Notes: generated by a model from the sequence alone, not told the origin. A stretch of DNA of 8,551 nt from Dehalococcoidia bacterium (GCA_022823105.1 JAJDXU010000449.1:1-8551); one strand, 5' to 3'; numbered from the stretch's first letter, positions 1-6,588 are shown. Translations and numbers: made by a program.

Positions 1-246
1 CTGTCCGCCGACCAGTTGATGGATGACCGTCACCTCGCGGCCAGGAACGCATTCCCGTTGACCACCGACCCGACCCGCGGTGAGCAGCGGGCCGTCGCGC
101 CACCCTGGCGGTTTTCGGAAACTCCCACCGACCCGCTGCGCTGGACCCCGGAACTCGGCCAGGACAACCACGAGGTATTCTGCGGCCTGCTCGGCATGGA
201 CGAGGCCGAGCTCAATGCGCTGCAACAGGCCCAGATTGTCTGGTAA
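1..246 (+). CDS. Family III (CaiB/BaiF) CoA transferase, C-terminal part only
   Basis: The reading frame is already open at base 1 and ends in TAA at 244-246, giving the last 81 residues of a longer protein. The visible part matches the tail of family III CoA transferases: an arm ending in P-P-W-R-F-S, a short Pro-rich stretch, the typical L-G-Q-D-N-x-E-V segment, then a helical end (G-M-D-E-A-E-L-N-A-L). These enzymes move CoA between organic acids in the cytoplasm, as in carnitine, formate/oxalate and aromatic acid metabolism. The catalytic Asp lies in the missing N-terminal part, so substrate and activity cannot be judged. A crotonase gene begins 25 bp downstream on the same strand, so the two probably form an operon acting on the same acyl-CoA pathway (inference). 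Confidence 0.82.
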   Translation: MSADQLMDDRHLAARNAFPLTTDPTRGEQRAVAPPWRFSETPTDPLRWTPELGQDNHEVFCGLLGMDEAELNALQQAQIVW

Positions 247-271
247 TCGCGAATCCTCCAGGAGACCCACC

Positions 272-1078
272 TTGACCGATTATTCCTCGTACCAACACCT
301 GCTCATCGAAAAGACCGACGGCATCATCACCATCACGATGAACCGTCCGGAGACCCTGAACTCCACGAATTTCCGGCTGCACAACGAACTCAGCCGCATC
401 TGGCTCGACATCGCCGCCGATCCCGAGGTGCGCGTCGCCGTCGTCACCGGAGCCGGCGAGGCCTTCTCAGCCGGCGGCGATTTCGAAATGATCGAGCAGG
501 CCATCGACAACCCGGCCATCGTAGCCCAGAACACCCAGGAAGCCGGCGACATCGTCTACAACATCCTGAATCTGGACAAGCCGGTCATTTCCGCCATCAA
601 CGGCGTCGCGGTCGGCGCAGGCCTTGCGGTCGCCCTCATGGCAGACATCTCAATCGCCGCTGAGGATGCCCGCATCACTGACGGACACATCCGTCTCGGT
701 GTCGCCGCCGGCGACCACGCGGCGATCATCTGGCCCCTGCTTTGCGGCATGGCCAAGGCCAAATACTACCTGCTCACCTGCGACTTCCTCGACGGCAGGG
801 AAGCCGAGCGCATCGGCCTCGTTAGCATGGCCGTGCCGCGCGATGAACTCATGGAGACCGCCATGCGCATCGCCCACCGCCTCGCCGACGGCCCACAGCC
901 AGCCATCCGTTTCACCAAGCGTGCCCTCAACCAATGGCTCCGCCAGGCCGGCCACACCTCGTTCGACTATTCCCTGCTGGCAGAAGCCCTCGGCTTCTTC
1001 GGCGATGACGTCAAGGAAGGTCTCGCCGCCCTCCGCGAACGTCGCCGCCCCGAATACCCGTCGGCGCAGGGAGGCTGA
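272..1078 (+). CDS. Enoyl-CoA hydratase/isomerase family (crotonase-fold) protein
   Basis: A 268-residue protein of normal length for crotonases. I chose TTG at 272 because an AGGAG motif (260-264) lies 7 bp before it and the family N-terminus begins right after; the open frame further upstream overlaps the CoA transferase. Oxyanion-hole segments are visible: V-V-T-G-A-G-E-A-F-S-A-G-G-D-F at residues 57-71 and I-N-G-V-A-V-G-A-G at 109-117. By my alignment to classical enoyl-CoA hydratase, the two catalytic glutamates are replaced by His139 and Tyr165, within the segment G-H-I-R-L-G-V-A-A-G-D-H. It therefore binds an acyl-CoA but may not be a standard hydratase; isomerase, hydrolase or lyase chemistry is possible. 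It is probably co-transcribed with the CoA transferase upstream and the small protease downstream. Confidence 0.9.
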   Translation: MTDYSSYQHLLIEKTDGIITITMNRPETLNSTNFRLHNELSRIWLDIAADPEVRVAVVTGAGEAFSAGGDFEMIEQAIDNPAIVAQNTQEAGDIVYNILNLDKPVISAINGVAVGAGLAVALMADISIAAEDARITDGHIRLGVAAGDHAAIIWPLLCGMAKAKYYLLTCDFLDGREAERIGLVSMAVPRDELMETAMRIAHRLADGPQPAIRFTKRALNQWLRQAGHTSFDYSLLAEALGFFGDDVKEGLAALRERRRPEYPSAQGG

Positions 1079-1079
1079 T

Positions 1080-1445
1080 GTGGGAACCTTTACCTATCCC
1101 ATCGAAATCGTTGCCGCCGATGGGGGCCGCACCGAGACGGTGGATGCGACCGTTGACACCGCCTCCACGTACACCTGCCTGCCGGCAAACCTATTGCACG
1201 ATCTGGGGATCGTTCCGTGCCGCCGCATCCGCTCCGAACTGGCTGACGGCAGCATCGTTGAGGACGACCTCGGTATCGTAAATGTCAGTGTCGAGGGAAT
1301 CGAGACACCAACGTTAGTAATCTTCACCGACGAAGGCGCGCCTGCTCTGCTTGGGGCGTACACGCTGGAAGGCGCGCTTCTCGTCGTCGACCCGGTACGG
1401 CAACGCCTCGTGCCAACTATAGCCCTGAGGTACGGCAGACAGTGA
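1080..1445 (+). CDS. Small clan AA (retropepsin-like) aspartic protease family protein
   Basis: A 121-residue protein. The start is GTG at 1080, with AGGGAGG at 1068-1074 five bases ahead; it begins just inside the end of the crotonase gene (stop TGA 1076-1078), which suggests translational coupling. The fold signature is visible: beta-rich N-terminus, V-D-T-A-S-T-Y-T-C-L-P at residues 25-35 in the position of the retropepsin D-T/S-G active site, then L-A-D-G, and near the C-terminus L-L-G-A-Y-T-L-E followed by V-V-D-P-V-R-Q-R-L-V-P, the end typical of short single-domain bacterial retropepsin-like proteins. Such proteins dimerise to form one active site. The active-site triad reads D-T-A rather than D-T-G, so activity is uncertain. 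No signal peptide is seen, so it is probably cytoplasmic. Substrate is unknown; the operon position may be incidental. Confidence 0.8.
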   Translation: MGTFTYPIEIVAADGGRTETVDATVDTASTYTCLPANLLHDLGIVPCRRIRSELADGSIVEDDLGIVNVSVEGIETPTLVIFTDEGAPALLGAYTLEGALLVVDPVRQRLVPTIALRYGRQ

Positions 1446-1544
1446 TGCATAAAACCGGTGATTCGCTGACATTAATTTCTGGGGCAGTAGTCGCATAAGG
1501 GCCTGCTGGCGATGGAACTACCGGTATGACCCGGCATTTCGCGA

Positions 1545-1550
1545 TACAAT
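1545..1550 (+). promoter_or_regulatory. Possible -10 box for nudC
   Basis: TACAAT matches five of six bases of the sigma70 -10 consensus and would start a transcript near 1557, ahead of the ATG at 1591. No convincing -35 box is found at 16-18 bp spacing, so this is a weak call. It would make the ATG at 1549 untranscribed, which agrees with the start chosen for nudC. Confidence 0.3.
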
Positions 1551-1590
1551 GTCGCCCACTTGCCGAAATTGTACGGAGATCCCATCAAAC

Positions 1591-2520
1591 ATGTACCCAC
1601 CCCACATCTTCGCTGACAATCCCTTCAACCGCGGCGAGGTCGAACGCCGCGACGAGGATTGGATCATCCAACAGTCCCAGGAACCCCACACCAGGTTTCT
1701 GCCCTTCCGCAACCTCAACGTCCTGCTGACCGACGACTCTCCTCCGGAGCTCGGTTGGTTGTCCACCCAGCAGGCACAGCCCCTGCCCGCCAGCGCCGAA
1801 TGGATTTTCCTCGGTCTGCTGGACGGCGTCGCCCATTTCGCTTACGACCTTTCAAAAGACGCCGCCGCCGCCGAGCAGGTCCTTGATGCCACCGGTTGGC
1901 ATTTCGAGGATTGCCGCACCGCCGGCGAGACCATGTCCGGCCCCAACACCGGTATGCTGTCGCAGGCCCGCGCGCAACTGGACTGGAACCTACGCCACAG
2001 CTTCTGCTCCGTCTGCGGCCATCCCACCGACAAGGGACGCGGCGGGCAGGTGCGCCAGTGCCCGGCCTGCAGCGCCCAGCATTTTCCGCGCACCGATCCG
2101 GTGGTCATCACCGTCGTTGCCGACACTGAAGGCGACCGTTGCCTTCTCGGTCAGTCCCGCGGCCGCCTCCAGCGGATGCGCGCCTACTCCGCTCTGGCCG
2201 GGTTTATGGACCAGGGCGAATGCATCGAGGAAGCCGTCGCTCGCGAGGTTATGGAGGAGGCCGGCATCCGCGTCAAGAACGTCCGCTACCACTCCTCTCA
2301 ACCATGGCCATTTCCCTCGTCCCTCATGATCGGCTGCATCGCCGAAGCCGATACCACCAACATCAACATGGACAACGAGGAAATGACCGACGTCAAGTGG
2401 TTCGACCGCTCCGAGGTTCTGAAAGCCCTCGAAGGCCGCAGCGACGAACTCACGGTTCCCGGCCCCATAGCCATCGCTCACCACCTCATCAAAGCCTGGG
2501 CTCACGGCGATATGCCCTGA
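1591..2520 (+). CDS. nudC: NAD(H) pyrophosphatase / NAD-RNA decapping Nudix hydrolase NudC
   Basis: A 309-residue protein, close to the longer actinobacterial NudC size. Domain order is as in the family: N-terminal NudC-like domain (about 1-130), a zinc ribbon with C139-x2-C142 and C157-x2-C160, then the Nudix domain. The Nudix box is complete at residues 204-226 (G-x5-E-x7-R-E-x2-E-E-x-G, with E210, R218, E219, E222, E223), followed by the NudC-specific S-Q-P-W-P-F-P-S-S at 236-244 that separates NADH pyrophosphatases from other Nudix enzymes. Known activity: hydrolysis of NAD(H) to NMN(H) and AMP, and removal of NAD caps from RNA, in the cytoplasm. I prefer ATG 1591 over ATG 1549: GGAG at 1575-1578 precedes it (12 bp spacing, rather long), and the extra 14 residues look non-homologous. 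It appears to be a single-gene unit with its own terminator. Confidence 0.93.
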   Translation: MYPPHIFADNPFNRGEVERRDEDWIIQQSQEPHTRFLPFRNLNVLLTDDSPPELGWLSTQQAQPLPASAEWIFLGLLDGVAHFAYDLSKDAAAAEQVLDATGWHFEDCRTAGETMSGPNTGMLSQARAQLDWNLRHSFCSVCGHPTDKGRGGQVRQCPACSAQHFPRTDPVVITVVADTEGDRCLLGQSRGRLQRMRAYSALAGFMDQGECIEEAVAREVMEEAGIRVKNVRYHSSQPWPFPSSLMIGCIAEADTTNINMDNEEMTDVKWFDRSEVLKALEGRSDELTVPGPIAIAHHLIKAWAHGDMP

Positions 2521-2545
2521 GCGCCCAATAATCCCGCCGAGCGCT

Positions 2546-2583
2546 ACACGGCCCGCAATCCGGCGGGCCGTGTTCTTTTTTTT
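2546..2583 (+). terminator. Strong rho-independent terminator of nudC
   Basis: A perfect 11-bp stem, ACACGGCCCGC (2546-2556) with GCGGGCCGTGT (2563-2573), closes a six-base loop and is followed at once by TCTTTTTTTT (2574-2583). It lies 26 bp after the nudC stop, a textbook intrinsic terminator on the + strand. Confidence 0.95.
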
Positions 2584-2672
2584 GGGACGCGGCATCCGAA
2601 CTAACACCGACCTCACGCGTACCCGCTTTGCGCAACCCGGCGCTGCGAGCATCCCCGTCGCCTCAATTCAGG

Positions 2673-2698
2673 TGGCACAGTCATTCCTGTCGGTGCCA
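2673..2698. repeat. REP-like imperfect hairpin
   Basis: GGCACAGTCA (2674-2683) pairs with TGTCGGTGCC (2688-2697) around a TTCC loop, with two mismatches, plus a closing T-A pair. Read as protein it gives A-Q-S-F-L-S-V-P on + and T-D-R-N-D-C-A-T on -. From memory, closely similar strings recur in spurious ORFs of many environmental genomes, which suggests a degraded extragenic palindromic repeat. Only one copy is visible here. Confidence 0.4.
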
Positions 2699-2736
2699 AA
2701 ACGCCTGACTTCTTGTGATCCACGCGCATTTAGTGG

Positions 2737-2761
2737 CAAAAAAGACCTGCCATCGCCCCCA
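2737..2761 (+). repeat. Diverged direct repeat, copy 1
   Basis: A run of A followed by GACCTGCCATCGCCCCCA. It closely matches 2988-3011, about 250 bp further on, apart from one extra G in the C run of copy 2 and slight differences in the A run. Function is unknown. Confidence 0.4.
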
Positions 2762-2987
2762 ACATCACCCAATTCTCGCCAAAATACCACCAGTTCGGAC
2801 ACCCCACACCCCTGCGACACTTCCCCCTTGCTCCAAGCCCTGCGCCATCCATACCATATTACGTAACGCCTCAATCCCAATCGGCCACCCATGCCCGCGA
2901 GGGTCGTCCCAATGTCCACCTCCCAACACCCGCTGACTTCCCTCCTCAAACCCGTTCACCTGCCCGCCAATACTGCTAAATACGCCG

Positions 2988-3011
2988 CCAAAAACCTGCC
3001 ATCGGCCCCCA
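2988..3011 (+). repeat. Diverged direct repeat, copy 2
   Basis: CCAAAAACCTGCCATCGG followed by CCCCCA, matching the copy at 2737-2761. The similarity fades on both sides, so this is either a remnant of an older duplication or a short functional motif. Confidence 0.4.
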
Positions 3012-3110
3012 TTCAGCCCCACGACCCGCCCAATGCCCTGCTTGAATCAGCGGAAACGAGAGGAAATGAGCGGGAAATCGACCTTTCCGCCCTTTCACCA
3101 CGCAATTGCA

Positions 3111-3136
3111 GGTGGGTACGCGTGAGGACACCCACC
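3111..3136 (+). other. Hairpin with an alternative pairing upstream of the zinc-ribbon gene
   Basis: GGTGGGT (3111-3117) can pair with ACCCACC (3130-3136) across a 12-base loop. The inner GGGTAC (3114-3119) can instead pair with GTACCC (3148-3153), so the two folds exclude each other. The right arm also belongs to a perfect 10-bp palindrome, CCACCGGTGG (3132-3141). It lies 68 bp before the start at 3204 and could act as a leader structure or a protein-binding site; no T run follows, so it is not a terminator. Confidence 0.3.
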
Positions 3137-3203
3137 GGTGGCGCGATGTACCCGAGGCGGTTTATCGTGAGATTATCAACTTGCATCGGAGGTTCCCGAC
3201 ACA

Positions 3204-3782
3204 TTGACCAGCTACGCGTTCCCCACGGACAGCGCTACAGAAACCCTCAATCCCGATCCGCCATCCCTGTATCCGTACGTCCACTACCCAGCCTTTTCGC
3301 CGGAATATCTTCGCCAATTGTTGGATCGTCTGCACAGCTTGTCCCACGGCGATCTCGCGGGAGTTTTACCGTCCCTCAACGAACCGACTCTCTATGCGTT
3401 GGCCGCTGCTTTGAGCCTCCCAGACCCCGAGCGGTCAGTGGAAATCCCGGGAGATTTATACGTACGGCTCGGCGAGGAGCTCCGGTTCCGCGGCGGACGC
3501 ACCATGGGCTCCGACCCGACTGGGCCAGTGCGACGAGGTCGGCTCATCCAGTTGGCAGCGACCTTCACCACGCTGTCGGTCGCCGGGGTCTCCGCGTCGC
3601 AGCGGCACACGCTCGCTGGCTGCTGTCCATTCTGCCGCGTCACGCGATTTCGCTTGTTCCTGCCATCGGTGCTTTGGCATTGCTTCGCTTGCCAACGGGA
3701 CGGAGCGTTGCTGGAATTCGCCGAACAACTTCTCGAAACCCGTCCTGGCGTTCCGTCCTCGCGCCAGGGTCCCCGCGATTGA
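3204..3782 (+). CDS. Unrecognised protein with a C-terminal primase-like (CHC2-type) zinc ribbon
   Basis: A 192-residue protein starting at TTG 3204, with GGAGG at 3188-3192 (11 bp spacing). An in-frame stop at 3168-3170 leaves no earlier start with a ribosome site. Residues 1-130 are not recognised: a Pro/Tyr-rich N-terminus, then predicted helices (about 33-72). Residues 134-177 resemble the zinc-binding domain of DnaG-type primases: C141-P-F-C144, 15 residues of beta-hairpin character, then W-H-C160-F-A-C163, followed by G-A-L-L-E-F-A-E-Q-L-L, as in primase Y-H-C-F-G-C-G-x-G-G-D-x-x-x-F. The usual histidine ligand is cysteine here (CCCC). No TOPRIM domain is present, so it is not a primase itself. 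A nucleic-acid-binding role is inferred. It faces the minus-strand lipoprotein gene tail to tail with 19 bp between them. Confidence 0.7.
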   Translation: MTSYAFPTDSATETLNPDPPSLYPYVHYPAFSPEYLRQLLDRLHSLSHGDLAGVLPSLNEPTLYALAAALSLPDPERSVEIPGDLYVRLGEELRFRGGRTMGSDPTGPVRRGRLIQLAATFTTLSVAGVSASQRHTLAGCCPFCRVTRFRLFLPSVLWHCFACQRDGALLEFAEQLLETRPGVPSSRQGPRD

Positions 3783-3801
3783 GCGACAGTCCAGGTGCCA
3801 C

Positions 3802-5904
3802 CTACCCGGACGGCTCTACCCAAACCCGGTAAACGCCCGGCTGCATCGTTGCCGGCGCGGTCGGGGCCACGGTTACGATCAATCGGCCTTCCGACCCAAC
3901 GTCAACTGCCAGTGATCCGACCAGCCGCCCGCGACTCTCATGCCATGTGGGTTGCATGCGATGTACCGATTGCTCAGGCCCGTCAACTATCACCCAAACT
4001 ATCCAGTCTTGACGAACCTGGTTATTCACCAGCACGAACCCATCTGGAACCCAATCGCCCCCATCGCTCGCGTTCGCGTGTCCTGAGATTTTCATATCCT
4101 GGACGCACATTCCGGGCCCGTTGATAGCATCGTCGGTGACATAATGGAACCGCACCATCACATCGCGACCCGCGTAGTTGCTCAACGAAGCCGCACCGTC
4201 CTGCCATCCGCCGGAAAAGCCGGTGTATCCGTATCCGTAGCCGTTCCCCACCGGGTTTTCATCGGTCGTCCCGGATGCCGTCAGAATGTCCCACGTCGCT
4301 CCGTCGTCGACCGATAACGAAACATACAGGTAGTCCCAATCCTCCTCAATATCGTGCCAATATCGGTAGGTCAGGTTTGGAACGGACCCATCCTGCGCAG
4401 GGTCTGGCGCCGTCAACCTTCGTGTCAGTGTTGCCGATTTCGTGTCGCCGCGATTGCTCCACCAACACTGCCCATCCACCTCGGTCGGGAGCAAAGACGC
4501 CGTTCCCAATCCTTCAAATTGCACCGTTACCGGACCCTCGGCGTCCCGAATGTGCACATAGTCGACGCCGTATTGCTGCAGCGACCGGGATTCGCCGTCG
4601 TCGCCTGCATCCGTCCTTACGGTCACCGACGCCTGGGTGTCCAGATCCCGGTATCCGTACGGACCCAAGTCTTCGTCCAACAAGTTGGCGACCATCCAGT
4701 CGGCGAAAACCGTGTGGAAATCCGCCATGCCTCCATCATTGGACTCTGCTCTCCTCACTGCCAGAAACTCATCCACCGCAGCTATCCCGTCGCTCTGAAT
4801 TGCCAGCAAATCTTGCAATCCTCCCTCTGGCGCGTAGTGCTCTCGGATGTAGTGAGCGAACAGGGCCGCGGCTCCGTAATTCAGCCCGATGTTCCCTGAG
4901 AGGTCGGCTGGCCAGTTCACCAACGACGTGTTGGGGCGGCGCAGGTACCCGAATATGCTGCCGGCACGGTAGCCGGCTTCCGTTACTGCCAACTCCGAAA
5001 GGCCTTCGTTCAACCACGTTGCTTCTGAATTATCGGCTAACTGGTGGATCGCGTGCTGCATTTCGTGCGCCAGGATGTCAAGCAGCCTCTCGTCGCCATA
5101 CGCCGCCGCCCGCGTGTTGATGTAAATTGCGTGCAATTCGTTGCTGTATGGGGCTGCGCTGGCCGGATACTGATCACTGCCCGACACGTACCCGCCAACG
5201 CCGGGAATCCGCCCATTGATCACGTGTACCCGCTCCGGCTCGTTCCCGGCGGCGAATACCGCCTCCAACGGCGGAAATACCTGCGCCTCAGCCCTGGATA
5301 CAGTGCGGGCGATCTCGTCGTCAGTTGGGGCATCTCCGGCTCCGGCCCACCAGTATCCGTTTTCGGAGATCGCGACCAACCGGAACTCGTTCTGGACCAT
5401 CGCCCGCCGTGGATAGTCCAGGGTCCAAAATTCCCGAACATCTCCCACCCGCCATGCGCGCTGCTGTGCCGCGCTGGGACTCGCTGGATCCTCTCCCTTC
5501 CAGCGCATCTGTCGGGCCAGCAGCAGTAGGTCCCTGTCCGGCGGCACTGGAAAATCATCGGCCGTCATCGCAGCGTCGCGCCCGCTGACCGGCGTTCCAA
5601 CGCCGGCGCGCTTGGTGCCCGGACTTGTTGCTGCGACGGTCGTGGGAGTTGCGGCCGGAACCCGAGCCGACCGCGTTGGCGGGCCGCTTGTGGTGGGCGT
5701 CGCAGCTATCTGGAGCGCGGGCGTTTCCACTGCGACCGGCGCTGCGAACTGGGATTCGATGTCACCGCGCGATTCATCGGCGGAGCAAGCCATTCCAAAC
5801 CACACAACCGCCAATGATGCCGCGAGCAATATCACCGAAAGCCAAACGCCGGGCCGTGGCGTTGAGGCCGCGCAATCAAACGTCGGTGTTGGCCTGTTGC
5901 TCAT
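3802..5904 (-). CDS. Secreted lipoprotein metallopeptidase with immune-inhibitor-A-like C-terminal module
   Basis: A 700-residue protein, ATG at 5904-5902, TAG at 3804-3802. The N-terminus has a signal peptide (hydrophobic 20-37) ending in F-G-M-A-C40, a slightly atypical lipobox, then a Pro/Thr/Ala-rich linker to about 115. The peptidase core has H280-E-M-Q-H284 and W-L-N-E300-G-L-S-E, the H-E-x-x-H plus E-G arrangement of the gluzincin/peptidase-MA-like group, with H280, H284 and E300 as likely zinc ligands. Residues about 463-607 match the beta-sandwich module of immune inhibitor A-type (M6) proteases: C480-W-W-S-N-R-G-D, D-I-E-E-D-W-D-Y, V-S-V-D-D-G-A-T-W-type strands, then V-T-D-D-A-I-N-G-P-G-M-C600; the two cysteines may form a disulfide. 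Substrate is unknown. The start overlaps the end of pth by 29 bp; AGGAAG lies 12 bp before the ATG, inside pth. Confidence 0.87.
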   Translation of the reverse strand: MSNRPTPTFDCAASTPRPGVWLSVILLAASLAVVWFGMACSADESRGDIESQFAAPVAVETPALQIAATPTTSGPPTRSARVPAATPTTVAATSPGTKRAGVGTPVSGRDAAMTADDFPVPPDRDLLLLARQMRWKGEDPASPSAAQQRAWRVGDVREFWTLDYPRRAMVQNEFRLVAISENGYWWAGAGDAPTDDEIARTVSRAEAQVFPPLEAVFAAGNEPERVHVINGRIPGVGGYVSGSDQYPASAAPYSNELHAIYINTRAAAYGDERLLDILAHEMQHAIHQLADNSEATWLNEGLSELAVTEAGYRAGSIFGYLRRPNTSLVNWPADLSGNIGLNYGAAALFAHYIREHYAPEGGLQDLLAIQSDGIAAVDEFLAVRRAESNDGGMADFHTVFADWMVANLLDEDLGPYGYRDLDTQASVTVRTDAGDDGESRSLQQYGVDYVHIRDAEGPVTVQFEGLGTASLLPTEVDGQCWWSNRGDTKSATLTRRLTAPDPAQDGSVPNLTYRYWHDIEEDWDYLYVSLSVDDGATWDILTASGTTDENPVGNGYGYGYTGFSGGWQDGAASLSNYAGRDVMVRFHYVTDDAINGPGMCVQDMKISGHANASDGGDWVPDGFVLVNNQVRQDWIVWVIVDGPEQSVHRMQPTWHESRGRLVGSLAVDVGSEGRLIVTVAPTAPATMQPGVYRVWVEPSG

Positions 5905-6514
5905 TTGGGTCCGAATCTTCCTGGCGCGGGTCGGTGTTGTACCGGTTCATCGCTATGTTGATCCCGTCTGCCAACAGGCATTCCACTGCTTCGGCCGCCC
6001 GTCGGATTGCGTCATTCACTGCCGACGTTTCATCGTCCGAAAAGCGCCCCAGGACGTGATCCACGCTGCCCGACATGCCAGGCCCGCCGATCCCGATCCG
6101 CAGTCGCGGGAAGTCCACGGTCCGCACCGTCCTGATGATGTCCTTGATCCCGTTGTGTCCGGCGTCCGAGCCGCGGGCCCTCAGCCGGATCCGCCCCAGC
6201 GGCAGCGCCATCTCGTCGTACACGACCACCAGGTCAGCGGGCCTGCCTCCAAACCTTGCCAACAGATACGCCACCGACTCTCCGGACAGATTCATGAAGG
6301 TGCGCGGCTTCGCCAGCACCACCGGTTTGCCGTCGCGATAGCCCTGGCCCAACGCCGTCGTCCGTCGCCGGTCGTTGATGGCTATGCCCCACCGTTCCGC
6401 CAGCAAGTCCACGCAGCCGAAACCAACGTTGTGCCGGGTGTCTCGATATCGGGCGCCCGGATTTCCCAGGCCCACCACCAACCGCGCGGGCGTTCGTTCC
6501 TGTTCTCGCTCCAT
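5876..6514 (-). CDS. pth: Peptidyl-tRNA hydrolase
   Basis: A 212-residue protein, a little longer than the E. coli enzyme. It cleaves peptidyl-tRNA released from stalled ribosomes, recycling tRNA in the cytoplasm. All key residues are visible: G-L-G-N18-P-G, T-R-H28-N (catalytic His), F-M-N75-L-S-G, D100-E in V-V-Y-D-E, and G-H-N121-G-I-K. I start at ATG 6514-6512, because the family N-terminus (R-L-V-V-G-L-G-N-P-G) begins a few residues later; the frame stays open for 73 more codons upstream but these resemble nothing. The ribosome site is weak (GAGTTGG just ahead of the ATG). The C-terminal tail is Asp/Glu/Gln-rich and its last codons are shared with the downstream lipoprotein gene, so the two are probably co-transcribed. 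Confidence 0.96.
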   Translation of the reverse strand: MEREQERTPARLVVGLGNPGARYRDTRHNVGFGCVDLLAERWGIAINDRRRTTALGQGYRDGKPVVLAKPRTFMNLSGESVAYLLARFGGRPADLVVVYDEMALPLGRIRLRARGSDAGHNGIKDIIRTVRTVDFPRLRIGIGGPGMSGSVDHVLGRFSDDETSAVNDAIRRAAEAVECLLADGINIAMNRYNTDPRQEDSDPNEQQANTDV

Positions 6515-6588
6515 AACCAACTCAGCGTACAAGGTTGCCACGCTGCCCTGCAGTTGACAAGTGCGGCGCCCGCAGCGCATGGGTCGTG

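Larger units (their letters stand above)
2584..3203. other. Long intergenic region without a convincing gene
   Basis: About 620 bp between the nudC terminator and the next gene. Several frames are open on both strands, but none has a credible ribosome site together with a recognisable product; their translations look like compositional artefacts. From about 2740 to 3050 the + strand is very rich in C and poor in G, with many short C runs. The region holds a REP-like hairpin (2673-2698), a diverged direct repeat (2737-2761 and 2988-3011) and two hairpins (3070-3090 and 3111-3136) ahead of the next gene. A decayed minus-strand gene or an unknown RNA cannot be excluded. Confidence 0.6.

Noticed and set aside
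1549..1590. Upstream ATG for nudC
   Set aside because: No ribosome site, overlaps the possible -10 box, and adds residues unlike the family N-terminus.
1990..2652. 220-residue minus-strand open frame opposite nudC
   Set aside because: Antisense shadow of nudC that also runs across the terminator; nudC has all family motifs.
2765..3022. 85-residue minus-strand open frame in the intergenic region
   Set aside because: Composition-driven Gly/Val/Trp-rich translation, no family resemblance and no clear ribosome site; mentioned only as a possible decayed gene.
3793..3803. AGGTGCCACCT palindrome at the convergent gene junction as a bidirectional terminator
   Set aside because: Only five paired bases around one base and no T run on either strand.
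2891..3832. 313-residue + strand open frame
   Set aside because: It covers the skewed intergenic region and then shadows the 3204-3782 gene in another frame; no ribosome site and no family features.
4275..5120. 281-residue + strand open frame opposite the metallopeptidase
   Set aside because: Pro/Arg/Ser-rich antisense shadow; the minus-strand frame has the H-E-x-x-H site and coherent domains.
6554..6559. Perfect TTGACA on the + strand
   Set aside because: No -10 box at the right spacing, and it is too far from the Usp gene.
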